NCBI GenBank assembly: GCA_035495615.1 | Contig: DATJFP010000039.1 | Location: 1 to 53,327, forward strand | DNA from: Verrucomicrobiia bacterium | GTDB taxonomy: Bacteria; Omnitrophota; Omnitrophia; Omnitrophales; Aquincolibacteriaceae | Reading direction: 5' to 3' | Length of the DNA stretch: 53,327 nucleotides | Shown: positions 9,307-17,793 of the stretch, in pieces | How positions within the stretch are numbered: the first letter of the stretch is position 1 | How the letters are laid out: every line of letters begins with the position of its first letter | Made by a program: the position numbers and the translations under genes | The notes under the pieces: model-generated | What the model was told of the DNA's origin: nothing | Seen by the model: the letters and a program-made list of their open reading frames with translations, nothing else | Databases searched by the model: none

Positions 9307-10547
9307 GCGCCGCGCGTACGCTCGTCCTTGAAGCCGGAATTGTCTTCGGTGTTTTTTTTGCTCCTCTGGCCTTCGGCGCTGTTTACCCCTGGGGCGTCCT
9401 GGCTCTCTCCGCGCTGTTCTTTCTTCTCTTTTGCCTGAATTCCGACACGCTTCTTCAGTTCCCTTCGCTGCCCGGCTATTTTCGTTTTTCGATTCTTCTC
9501 GTGCTGGCGTGGGTTCTCGTTCAGACGCAATTTTTTTCCGTCAGCCCGCAGCAAAGCCGGCTTGAACTTCTCCAGTGGCTGTCGTTCGCGGCGCTCTTCA
9601 TGCTCTGCCTCAAACTACCGAGGACAGCCGTAATCTGGATTTTCTTTTTCATCGTCCTGGCCGGAACGCTGGAATCCGTCTACGGCCTCTACGAAGTCCT
9701 ATCCGGCAAGGAAATGATCCTCTGGCATTCCAAGGAATACCACCGCGGCTTTGTTACGGGCACTTACATCAACCGCAACAATTACGCGGGATTCATGGAA
9801 ATGGCGCTGGGCGTGCATGGCGGCCTGATGCTCCGGGCCTTTCACAAGAAACAGGGGAGTTTCGGCGCAGTCCTGCTTCTTCTGCTCGGCGTGTCCATGT
9901 TCGGCTTGATCAAAAGTGGCTCGCGGGTCGGCCTCATGGGCTTTCTCCTTTCGATCGGTTTTCACTCGCTTTTTTTGTGGAAAAAAAACGTCAAGGGATG
10001 GTTTGCGCTGCTCTTTATCCTGCTCGCGTGCCTGGGCGCCGGGGCCGCGCTGGGATGGAGCACGCTGTCCGCGCGCTTTCTGGAATTCGGAGCTTCTCTG
10101 AAGACTCTCGACGGGCGATTGATTGCCTGGCACGACATGATCCCGATGCTGCGGCGCTATGCTTTAACAGGAACGGGCCTCGGAAATTTTCAGTGGGTTT
10201 TTCCCGCTTATCAATCCGACCGGCTGCTTTACGGCTGGCAGCACGCGCACAACGATTACCTGGAGCTCGCCGCGGAGCTCGGCGTGCCCGCGGCCGCGGT
10301 CTTGATTACATCTTTCCTTTCTTTATGGGGGGCTTCCCTATCCCAGGCTGACCGCAAGGATTTTTCGTCATTCGTCCTGGTTCTTGGGGGATTGGCGGGA
10401 GCGGGAAGCGTGGCGCTGCATGGATTTTCCGACTTCAATTTTGCCATTCCGGCCAATGCGATGACGTTTGTGCTCATCCTGGGCCTGGTCACGCGCCTGC
10501 TCCAATTCAACCGGCAAAAGATTTTGATCAAAAAAAATTATGATTAA
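9303..10547 (+). CDS. O-antigen ligase/polymerase-like membrane protein (Wzy_C)
   Basis: The protein has 414 residues and about ten to twelve predicted transmembrane segments. It carries the Wzy_C hallmark in its large periplasmic loop (GTGLGNFQWVFPAY, then HAHNDYLELAAELG). Such proteins polymerise or ligate lipid-linked glycans at the periplasmic face. The start overlaps the kinase stop by four bases, so translation is coupled. The locus has a second protein of this type at 15741, so polymerase and ligase roles may be divided, but the sequence does not show which is which. Confidence 0.85.
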   Translation: MSAARTLVLEAGIVFGVFFAPLAFGAVYPWGVLALSALFFLLFCLNSDTLLQFPSLPGYFRFSILLVLAWVLVQTQFFSVSPQQSRLELLQWLSFAALFMLCLKLPRTAVIWIFFFIVLAGTLESVYGLYEVLSGKEMILWHSKEYHRGFVTGTYINRNNYAGFMEMALGVHGGLMLRAFHKKQGSFGAVLLLLLGVSMFGLIKSGSRVGLMGFLLSIGFHSLFLWKKNVKGWFALLFILLACLGAGAALGWSTLSARFLEFGASLKTLDGRLIAWHDMIPMLRRYALTGTGLGNFQWVFPAYQSDRLLYGWQHAHNDYLELAAELGVPAAAVLITSFLSLWGASLSQADRKDFSSFVLVLGGLAGAGSVALHGFSDFNFAIPANAMTFVLILGLVTRLLQFNRQKILIKKNYD

Positions 10548-12165
10548 ATACCCAAACATAGCCGTTGCGGCCGCGAGCGTTATTTCCGGGCTTTTATTTC
10601 TGCTTTGTTCGAGCCTGACATGGGCCGGTGTTTACGCTTACCAGGGATCGCTCGCCTTTAAAGCGGGTGATTACGAGACCGCCGAGACGCTGTTCGACAG
10701 GGCCTCGGCTTTAGGGTGGAGCGATCCGACAAGCCTTTACGAAGAGGCGCAAAGCTTCTGGAAAAAAGGGCTGGCGAAGAAAGACGTTCAGTCGATCGGC
10801 CGCGCGCGTGACAAATTCAGGGAAACCGTGCGCTGGGTGCCCGTTTTCAGTAAGGCGCGGCTTTTGCGGCTGCAGGCCGAGGCTAAAATGGCCGCGCTGG
10901 AAAAACGCCCGATAGACGCCGCAGCGTGGGCGTCCTGGGAAAAGGAAATCGAATCCATCGTCGACGAACAACCCAACAATGCCTGGATCAACTACATGGC
11001 GGGAACATTTCTGCTTTCCCGCGGGGGAGCGCTGGATCCGGAGGAACAACTCCGCGGCGCCGCCTTGCTCAAAAGAGCCGTCGATATTTATCCCGAGCAT
11101 TACACCAAGCCCGCATTGTCTTTCCTCTGGCCGCAGCTGCATGACGATGCGCTGCTTCGCAGCGTTGCAGGCGACGGCTTTGCCGCGCTCGCGCGGCTGG
11201 TTTCCTTTTATGAGCAGCGTCATTTGTGGAAGCAATGGCATTACGCCTATAGCGATTATCTCGAAAAACGCCGCGGGGAATACAAGCGCCTGACCGGTGA
11301 AGCCCTCGCACTCATGAAAACGGGCGCCTTCGCCGCCGCCGCGATAAAGTTCCGCCAAGCGGCCTGGGTTGATCCCGCGCCCGCGATGGCCAAAGCAGGG
11401 GAGGCCGTCGCGATATTTCATGAAGACGAAGTTCTGACCCAGCACGCGCGGGAATGGATCCGGGAAGGCCTCGAGGAAGAAAGCCTGGACGGCCTGGAGG
11501 AATTTTTGGAACCGCTCGTACCCCGTTTCAAAGATCCTTACCTGAAAGGCCTCTATTTCAGCCGGCAGGGAAATCACGAAAAAGCGCTGGAGTCTTTTGA
11601 TCAGGCCGGCGAAGGCGGCAAATATCGATTTTGGTACAAGGCTAAGTCGCTGGCAGCTTTGGACCGGCGTGAAGAAGCGGTCAAACTGCTGGCAGGCCGT
11701 ATGGCCGAAAAAAAGGCCGGGCTGCGTGAGCTGCTGCTGCTGGAAGCCTGGGCTCCGGATCCCGAAATGAAGGCCCTTGCGTCGGCCGCCGTGCAGGCGG
11801 GGGAAACCCGCTCGCTCGGCCCCCAGGCCTGGCAATCCAAGGCCTTCCGCCAAGGCATCTTGAACGGTCCGGGAGAGGCCGGCGCGGTCGTGGCGCTGGA
11901 ACCTGGCCAAGCCTCGATATGCGTGGCCGCCCGTCAACCCGAAGCGGCCGGAGCCCCGGGCGCTTTGCTTTTCCGGCTGGGCGCGGAAATCGTGGGAACG
12001 GGATATGTCCAGGGAACCCGGTGGCAGCCGGTTTGTTTCGAGGTTCAAACCGCGGGCGGAAAATACTGGCTCAGTGTTTCGCTTGCCGGCGCTGCAGAAA
12101 AAACGGGTTCCAGCGTCCAGCTCGGGGCCCTTCGGGTCAAGTCAGGTCAGGAAGTAACCACATGA
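10540..12165 (+). CDS. Membrane-anchored TPR-like protein of the polysaccharide operon
   Basis: The protein has 541 residues. One N-terminal transmembrane helix (about residues 8-30) is followed by helical repeats of TPR character (YQGSLAFKAGDYETAETLFDRA, LYFSRQGNHEKALESFDQA). A C-terminal beta-rich region (about residues 440-530) follows. Similar proteins often accompany Wzy-like ligases and organise periplasmic assembly complexes. The gene overlaps the ligase gene by 8 bases and the flippase gene by 4. No catalytic motif is visible. Confidence 0.75.
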   Translation: MIKYPNIAVAAASVISGLLFLLCSSLTWAGVYAYQGSLAFKAGDYETAETLFDRASALGWSDPTSLYEEAQSFWKKGLAKKDVQSIGRARDKFRETVRWVPVFSKARLLRLQAEAKMAALEKRPIDAAAWASWEKEIESIVDEQPNNAWINYMAGTFLLSRGGALDPEEQLRGAALLKRAVDIYPEHYTKPALSFLWPQLHDDALLRSVAGDGFAALARLVSFYEQRHLWKQWHYAYSDYLEKRRGEYKRLTGEALALMKTGAFAAAAIKFRQAAWVDPAPAMAKAGEAVAIFHEDEVLTQHAREWIREGLEEESLDGLEEFLEPLVPRFKDPYLKGLYFSRQGNHEKALESFDQAGEGGKYRFWYKAKSLAALDRREEAVKLLAGRMAEKKAGLRELLLLEAWAPDPEMKALASAAVQAGETRSLGPQAWQSKAFRQGILNGPGEAGAVVALEPGQASICVAARQPEAAGAPGALLFRLGAEIVGTGYVQGTRWQPVCFEVQTAGGKYWLSVSLAGAAEKTGSSVQLGALRVKSGQEVTT

Positions 12166-13463
12166 ACCTCAGTCCTTTTTTGCTTACGCCATTTTTTGTG
12201 ATCATCGGGCGCTCCGGCGGGCTGATCGTCCCGTTTTTCATCGCGCACTTCTACGGCGTCAGCCGCGAAACCGACGCCTTTTTCTTCGCCAACGGCATCA
12301 TCATGTTCCTGTGGGGCGTTTTCCAGCAGGTTTTCGAGACCGTGCTTCTGCCCTACCTTGCCGAGCAGAAAAGAAAGAGCGCGGGACACATGTTCTTTTT
12401 CGTGAGGCGGGTTCTTTACACGGTGCTGCCTCTTCTCGCCCTGGTCTGCATCGGCCTCAAATTTTTTCTGCCGCGGCTTTTGAGCGCGACAAGCGGTCTC
12501 GATCCGGACATGGCCAGCCTGGTCACCCTGATCTACACTTTTTTAGTGCCGTTCCTCCTGATGACGGTTTTCGTTTCCGCGGTCAACGGCATTCTGAATA
12601 CTTACAAGGTCTTCTGGTTTCCCGCGGTGTCGCCGCTGATCCGGTCGCTCGTCATCGTGGCGTTCATGTTCCTTTTCCACGACAAACTCGGCATTCATGC
12701 GATCAGCGCGGGGTTTGTGGGCGGCGAATTCCTGCGCTGGGCCGTGAGCCTTTACCTGCTTTTCCACCTGGGCCTCTGGACGGGCAAGAATCTGGCGGCT
12801 CCTTCCGACGGCCAGGGGGACGCGAGGAGTTTCTGGGGCCAGTCCGTTTACCAGGTCTTCGCCCTGGGCGCTGTCCAGCTGATTCCCTTGCTGAACCAAT
12901 GGTATGCCTCGTGGCTGGGCGTGGGGGATTTGAGCATGCTGAATTACGCAGATCGTCTCTATCAAATCCCTTTCCAGCTTTTTCTGGCCGGGCAGTCCCA
13001 GATTTTCCTCTCGCATTGGGCCGACAGTTATTACGAACAAAGCAAGACCGACTTCCGGCGCCGCGTCCAAAGGGACATGGCGGTCACCTTGGGCGTCGTG
13101 ACCCTCTTCGCCGCGGGCTGCTGGCTCAGCCGCGGCCTCCTCGTTCGCCTTTCGCTCGGATTCGGGGAAGTGAAGGGAGCTTCTCTCGAGTCTATTTCGT
13201 CCCTGTTCGGTGTCCTTATCATGGGATTGGCTCCAGCCGTCATCAATACGCTTTTGCTGCGAGTCCTGTTCGTCATGCGCCAATCCGCGGGATTCATGGC
13301 TCAGTCGGTCATCAAGCTGGGGCTGCAGCTTTTACTCAACGGCCTTCTGATGAAAGTCTACGGCCTGCAGGGCATTGCCATCGCCACGATGCTGAACGTG
13401 ACGGTGACGACCCTCGGCCTGTACGCCTACATTTTATTTTTGTGGAAGCGGCAAAGCGTATGA
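12162..13463 (+). CDS. MurJ/MviN-like lipid-linked oligosaccharide flippase
   Basis: The protein has 433 residues and 12 or more predicted helices. The ATG at 12162 overlaps the preceding stop (ATGA). A longer open frame upstream from 11919 is only the shadow of the previous gene. The N-terminal GRSGGLIVPFFIAHFYGVS and the GVFQQVFETVLLPYL segment match the MOP-superfamily MurJ pattern. It is shorter than typical MurJ (about 510 residues) and lies inside the polysaccharide operon. It probably moves the undecaprenyl-linked repeat unit of this polymer rather than lipid II. Confidence 0.82.
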   Translation: MNLSPFLLTPFFVIIGRSGGLIVPFFIAHFYGVSRETDAFFFANGIIMFLWGVFQQVFETVLLPYLAEQKRKSAGHMFFFVRRVLYTVLPLLALVCIGLKFFLPRLLSATSGLDPDMASLVTLIYTFLVPFLLMTVFVSAVNGILNTYKVFWFPAVSPLIRSLVIVAFMFLFHDKLGIHAISAGFVGGEFLRWAVSLYLLFHLGLWTGKNLAAPSDGQGDARSFWGQSVYQVFALGAVQLIPLLNQWYASWLGVGDLSMLNYADRLYQIPFQLFLAGQSQIFLSHWADSYYEQSKTDFRRRVQRDMAVTLGVVTLFAAGCWLSRGLLVRLSLGFGEVKGASLESISSLFGVLIMGLAPAVINTLLLRVLFVMRQSAGFMAQSVIKLGLQLLLNGLLMKVYGLQGIAIATMLNVTVTTLGLYAYILFLWKRQSV

Positions 13464-14662
13464 AAAAAATCCTTGTTGCCAATCTTGCTTCGCCCGCAAA
13501 TCCCGGAGACCAGGCCATCCTGAAAGGGACGCTCAAGCTCTTCCGGGAAGTCTGGGAGCAACCGGCGGTTACGCTTTCGACGCGCGCTTTTTCTGAAAAA
13601 GCGGTTTATGAAGCCTGCGGATGCCGCGTTGTGCCCAGTTATCCGGATGTCGATTGCCTGAGTATGGATGATTCCCTGGGCAAGATGATGCGCATTCCCC
13701 AGGCGCTGTTCCGGCCCGGGCTTTTGCGGTCCGCGGTGCGGGAATCTGACGCGGTTTTCCTCGCGGGAGGCGCTTACTTCTATTCTTACCGTTCCTGCCT
13801 GCCCGGGCTGACCTACCTGGCCCATTTGAGCGCCGCCTGCTGGGGCCGCCGCTTTCATAAGCCTGTGATCCTGCTGCCGCAGTCCTACGGACCGTTCCGC
13901 TCCGGGCTGGCAAAGAAATTTTTTGACGATGTCGTGGCCGCGGCCAAAACCGTTTTCTACCGTGAAGAAATCACGGGCAATTTTTTGAAGCGCGAATATC
14001 CCGCGCACCAGAAAAAATTTCATTTCCTCCCCGACCTCGCGCTTTTCCTGACCCGGGAAGAACTTCTCGGCGCCAGCGCCTTGCCGCCGCGCGGCCGGAC
14101 GATCGGCGTGACGCTGCGGCCCTGGGAAGCGGGGAAAAAAAACGTCGAAGACTATATCCGCATTTTATCCGGCCCTCTCTATGCACTGGCCGCGTCTGAA
14201 AACGCGAAGGTCCGCATCATCGTGCAGGTCCAGGACCGCAAACGGGGAGAAGGGGACGAGGCTGTTTCGCGGCTTCTGGAAACGCGGCTGAAGTCTTCAC
14301 TGGGCCCGGAACGGGTGGAGTTTTGTACGGCGCAGCCCTATTTCGGCCTCCCGGACTTATGCCGGCTTTACGCGGAATGCGACCTCATGATCTCGATGCG
14401 GCTTCATTCCGCGCTTTTGTCTTATGTCGTGGGCACTCCGGCGGTCGTGGCCGGATATCAGCACAAGGCCGAAGGCATTCTGAAGTCCCTGGGACTCGAA
14501 GGCCTTTACCTGGGCGGGTTCGACGAGTTGGAAGACGGCGCATTCAAGAACCAGTTGGAAGCGGTATGGAAAGAGCGCGCGATGTGGTCCGAACGGATCG
14601 CGCAGGCGCTGGCCAAGGCGCGGATGCTCATCCTGTCGCGATTCAAGGAGCTTGCCGCATGA
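13460..14662 (+). CDS. Polysaccharide pyruvyl transferase family protein
   Basis: The protein has 400 residues and starts at the ATG at 13460, overlapping the flippase stop by four bases. The N-terminal NPGDQAILKGTL and internal AVFLAGGAYFYS, PQSYGPF and MISMRLHSALLS are characteristic of the PS_pyruv_trans family (GT-B-like fold, PF04230). The MRLH motif is part of the donor site. The likely reaction adds pyruvate ketals to sugars of the repeat unit, giving the polymer negative charge. Some family members have other roles, so the substrate is inferred from context. Confidence 0.85.
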   Translation: MKKILVANLASPANPGDQAILKGTLKLFREVWEQPAVTLSTRAFSEKAVYEACGCRVVPSYPDVDCLSMDDSLGKMMRIPQALFRPGLLRSAVRESDAVFLAGGAYFYSYRSCLPGLTYLAHLSAACWGRRFHKPVILLPQSYGPFRSGLAKKFFDDVVAAAKTVFYREEITGNFLKREYPAHQKKFHFLPDLALFLTREELLGASALPPRGRTIGVTLRPWEAGKKNVEDYIRILSGPLYALAASENAKVRIIVQVQDRKRGEGDEAVSRLLETRLKSSLGPERVEFCTAQPYFGLPDLCRLYAECDLMISMRLHSALLSYVVGTPAVVAGYQHKAEGILKSLGLEGLYLGGFDELEDGAFKNQLEAVWKERAMWSERIAQALAKARMLILSRFKELAA

Positions 14663-15744
14663 AAATCCTCTACGCCCATCTTTATGATGCCCGGTACAGC
14701 ATGGGAGGCGCCGAAAAAGTGCTTTATGACCTGGCCGTGACCATGAAAGAGCGGCGGGGCCACGAGGTGTCGTGCGCCGTGAATCCCGGCCAATTGGCCA
14801 AGGCACTCAGGCATCGCGGCATCGAAGTCCGGGAAATCGCGCTGGAAAAATACAAAACGCTCAAGACGCTGGAGGAATTGCGGCGCATGATTCGGGAAAT
14901 CTCGCCGGACGTGATCCATTCCCATCACCGCTTCACGACGTTCCTGCTGGATGTTTTTTTTAAAAGGAAAATCCCGGTCATTCACACCGAGCACGTTTTG
15001 AGAAACGATAAAAAGTTTCTGTTCCGTGCCGGAACCATGGCCACGGCCGTGCACGAAACCGTCGGCAAGAATTTGATCCAGGAATTCCGGGTGCCCTCGG
15101 ACAAAGTGCGTGTCATTCCCAACGCGGTCCTTCCTTGCTATCCGAGAAGGGACATTTTGCCCGAGCTGCGGCGCGCTTATCCCCGCCGGGAAGGAGAAGT
15201 CTTTGCCGCGTTTACCGGCCGGCTGGAAGAACAGAAAGGCCACCGTTATCTCATTGCCGCGGTGGCGCGCCTCGCGGCGGGAGAAAAAAAACGCCTTCGT
15301 ATCTTCCTGCTGGGAGACGGAAGTCTGGAGCCCGCCCTCAAGCAGCAGGCGAAGGACGCGGGCGTGACCGACAATTTCGTTTTTCTGGGGCATACCGACC
15401 GGGTCGCGGAATTTCTGGCGCTGGCGGATTTCTTCGTGCTTCCCAGCCTTTGGGAAGGCATGCCGCTGTCCGTCCTTGAAGCCTTCAGCGCGGCAAAGCC
15501 TGTGCTCGCTACGGACATTCCGGGAACGCGGGAGCTGATGGACGCCGCCACGGGGAGGCTCGTGCCCGCGCGTGACCCCAAGACGCTGGCCGCAGCCCTG
15601 TCCGAATGGATCAACGCGCCGGGACTCTTGAAACCGCTCGGCGAAACGGCTTTTAAAAAATGGCAAAAGGAATACGCCTTTGACGTGATGGTCTCTCGTT
15701 ACGAGGACCTTTATAAGGAAATGGCCGCGAAAGGAAAATCGTGA
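14659..15744 (+). CDS. Glycosyltransferase family 4 protein
   Basis: The protein has 361 residues and a GT-B fold. The N-terminal acceptor domain has the glycine loop (MGGAEKVLYDL) and VIHSHHR. The C-terminal donor domain has FTGRLEEQKGH, IFLLGDGSLEP and the retaining EX7E motif in WEGMPLSVLEAF. It would transfer a nucleotide-activated sugar to the lipid-linked repeat unit in the cytoplasm. It is coupled by ATGA to the gene before it and by GTGA to the gene after it. Confidence 0.92.
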   Translation: MKILYAHLYDARYSMGGAEKVLYDLAVTMKERRGHEVSCAVNPGQLAKALRHRGIEVREIALEKYKTLKTLEELRRMIREISPDVIHSHHRFTTFLLDVFFKRKIPVIHTEHVLRNDKKFLFRAGTMATAVHETVGKNLIQEFRVPSDKVRVIPNAVLPCYPRRDILPELRRAYPRREGEVFAAFTGRLEEQKGHRYLIAAVARLAAGEKKRLRIFLLGDGSLEPALKQQAKDAGVTDNFVFLGHTDRVAEFLALADFFVLPSLWEGMPLSVLEAFSAAKPVLATDIPGTRELMDAATGRLVPARDPKTLAAALSEWINAPGLLKPLGETAFKKWQKEYAFDVMVSRYEDLYKEMAAKGKS

Positions 15745-17018
15745 AAGATCCGCTTTTGAAAAAATGGCGTTGGGTGATGATGGGCGCCGGCGCCTGGTGG
15801 CTGATGGGGCTGAACCTCTTTGTGTACCACCTCTCCGCCTTCGGCCTTTTCATGGAGGCCATTCACCGGAAGAACCGCCAAAACGCCGGGGTGTACATGC
15901 CTGCGTCGGCGAGGTTCCTTGTGGCCATTGCCGTCATTTATTCTTTTTCGATCGTCATCCACCTGTCCAGCGCCGACTCAAGCCGCATTGTCGCGGCCGT
16001 CTATAACCTCAGCTTCTGGATTATGGGCGCGATGATCGTCGTGGTCATGGCCAACAATTTCCGGTCCGAAATGATTCCTGACATCCTGGACGGCTTTTAC
16101 GCCCTTTCCTTTTTTGTCGCCGTGGTTTCTTTTTTGATCCTTGCGGCCTGGATGAAGGGCATCCGGGACGTCACTCTGCCTTCGCCGTTGTATGGGCTGG
16201 CCAGCCATCTCGGGGACACGAATCTCGTCAAAGACTCGCTGCTCATCCGGCCGCTCATGTGGGACTGGTTCGCGTCCGTGTCCCGCCCGCGCTTCAATGT
16301 TTTTTCGCCTTATCCGACCGCGGCAGGCGGCTGCATCATGATCATCCTCCTTATGATCCTGACCCGCGCGGTGCTCCTGCATAAATTGAAAAACGCGGTT
16401 TTCATCGGCGTCTTTGCCCTGAGCTCGCTGGGTTTTCTCATGACACTTTCCCGCATTTCGATCCTCGCATTTTTGGTCGCGTTTTTCGTGGTTTTCCTGG
16501 TCGAGAAAAAGAATTTTGTGATATGGCTTCTGGGCCTCGTCTTCGTGCTGGTGATCTGTTATCCGCTGCTCGAAAGCCTGACGCAATGGATCATGGGACT
16601 CCGCGAGGGCAGCACCTCGATCCGCTTCCAGCTCTACCGTTACAGCCTGGAACAGCTGCATGACGCGGACTGGATTTTCGGGCTCGGTATCAAGCCGCGC
16701 GAAAACATTTTCGCCATCCCGCTGGGATCGCACTCCACGTACATCTCCCTGCTTTTTAAGACCGGAATCATCGGGACGACCGCGTTCGTATCGTTCCAGG
16801 CGTGGCTGATGATGAAATGGTTCCGCCTGCGCCTGATCGTGCGGCGCAAGAGGGAGCTTTTCCTTTTCTGGCGGAGCATCGGGCTGGTGCTTGTGGCCAT
16901 GAGCCTTTGGATGGCCACCGAAGACATGGACGCGCCTCAATGCCTGGCCTTCCTGTACTTTTCCATCATCGGTTGCTTCGAAGGTTTCCGAAGGGAATGC
17001 CTGTATGGAAAATCTTAA
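15741..17018 (+). CDS. Second O-antigen ligase/polymerase-like membrane protein
   Basis: The protein has 425 residues. Its GTG start overlaps the previous stop. About ten to twelve transmembrane helices are predicted. The Wzy_C-type signature lies late in the protein (IFGLGIKPRE, GSHSTYISLLFKTGIIG). It differs from the protein at 9303 in its loop (SHSTY instead of HNDYLE), so it may take the other of the polymerase/ligase roles. Confidence 0.82.
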   Translation: MKDPLLKKWRWVMMGAGAWWLMGLNLFVYHLSAFGLFMEAIHRKNRQNAGVYMPASARFLVAIAVIYSFSIVIHLSSADSSRIVAAVYNLSFWIMGAMIVVVMANNFRSEMIPDILDGFYALSFFVAVVSFLILAAWMKGIRDVTLPSPLYGLASHLGDTNLVKDSLLIRPLMWDWFASVSRPRFNVFSPYPTAAGGCIMIILLMILTRAVLLHKLKNAVFIGVFALSSLGFLMTLSRISILAFLVAFFVVFLVEKKNFVIWLLGLVFVLVICYPLLESLTQWIMGLREGSTSIRFQLYRYSLEQLHDADWIFGLGIKPRENIFAIPLGSHSTYISLLFKTGIIGTTAFVSFQAWLMMKWFRLRLIVRRKRELFLFWRSIGLVLVAMSLWMATEDMDAPQCLAFLYFSIIGCFEGFRRECLYGKS

Positions 17019-17793
17019 GATCGCGGCCAAAGAGCCTGAGGATCTCCGCCTGTTCGACGTGCCCCTCCACCGGGTCGGCGTCGGAAGGCTGCACGCCTTC
17101 ATTGAAAAGACCGCGCTCGAAGGCACGAAGGCGCTCATCTTGAACGTGAACATCCACTGCATGGTGCTGTCTTTCAAAAACGCGTGGATGCGGGAAATCC
17201 TCAATCAGGCGCAGATGATTTATTGCGACGGGGACGGCGTGAAGGCCGGCTTGCGGATCCTCGGCATGGACACGCCGCCGAAAGTGGCGTTTACCCGATG
17301 GATCTGGGATCTCGCCGCCTTTGCCGAGCGGAAGCAGCTCCGGCTTTTTTTACTCGGCGCAAAGCCGGGCATCGCGGAAAAGGCGGGGGCCTGCCTGAAG
17401 GCCCGCTTCCCGAAACTCGAGATCGCGGGCGTGCACGACGGCTACTTCAAAAAGGAAGGGCCGGAAACCGAAGACGTGATCCGGCAGATCAATGCCTCGG
17501 ACGCGAACATCCTGATCGTGGGTTTCGGCATGCCGATCCAGGAACGCTGGCTTTACGACAACTGGCACAAGATCGACGTGAACATTTTCCTGCCGGGCGG
17601 GGCCGTGCTCGATTATGCTTCCGGCATGCTGGGCCAGGCGCCTCGCTGGATGATCCAGTGGCACTTGGAATGGCTGTTCCGGATTTACGAAGATCCGAAA
17701 CGTCTTTTCTGGCGCTACGCGTACGACATTCCGGTGTTCTTTTCGAAGATTCTTTTGACTAAGGCCGTCCGGGTTTTGGGAAGGGAAAAGTAG
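17005..17793 (+). CDS. WecG/TagA/CpsF-family glycosyltransferase
   Basis: The protein has 262 residues and overlaps the preceding gene by 14 bases. The family core is clear: ILNVNIHCM, MIYCDGDGVKAG, LFLLGAKPGIAEKAG and GFGMPIQERWLYDN. Family members (GT26) add N-acetylmannosamine-type or other sugars to a lipid-linked intermediate at the cytoplasmic face of the membrane. This is the last gene of the + strand run. Its TAG at 17791-17793 directly abuts the stop of the convergent sugar-transferase gene. Confidence 0.92.
   Translation: MENLKIAAKEPEDLRLFDVPLHRVGVGRLHAFIEKTALEGTKALILNVNIHCMVLSFKNAWMREILNQAQMIYCDGDGVKAGLRILGMDTPPKVAFTRWIWDLAAFAERKQLRLFLLGAKPGIAEKAGACLKARFPKLEIAGVHDGYFKKEGPETEDVIRQINASDANILIVGFGMPIQERWLYDNWHKIDVNIFLPGGAVLDYASGMLGQAPRWMIQWHLEWLFRIYEDPKRLFWRYAYDIPVFFSKILLTKAVRVLGREK

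Noticed and set aside
12311-13459. N-terminal extension of the pyruvyl transferase frame
   Set aside because: The sequence overlaps the flippase in another frame and is R/P/G-rich. The ATG at 13460 has the usual ATGA coupling and gives the normal family N-terminus.
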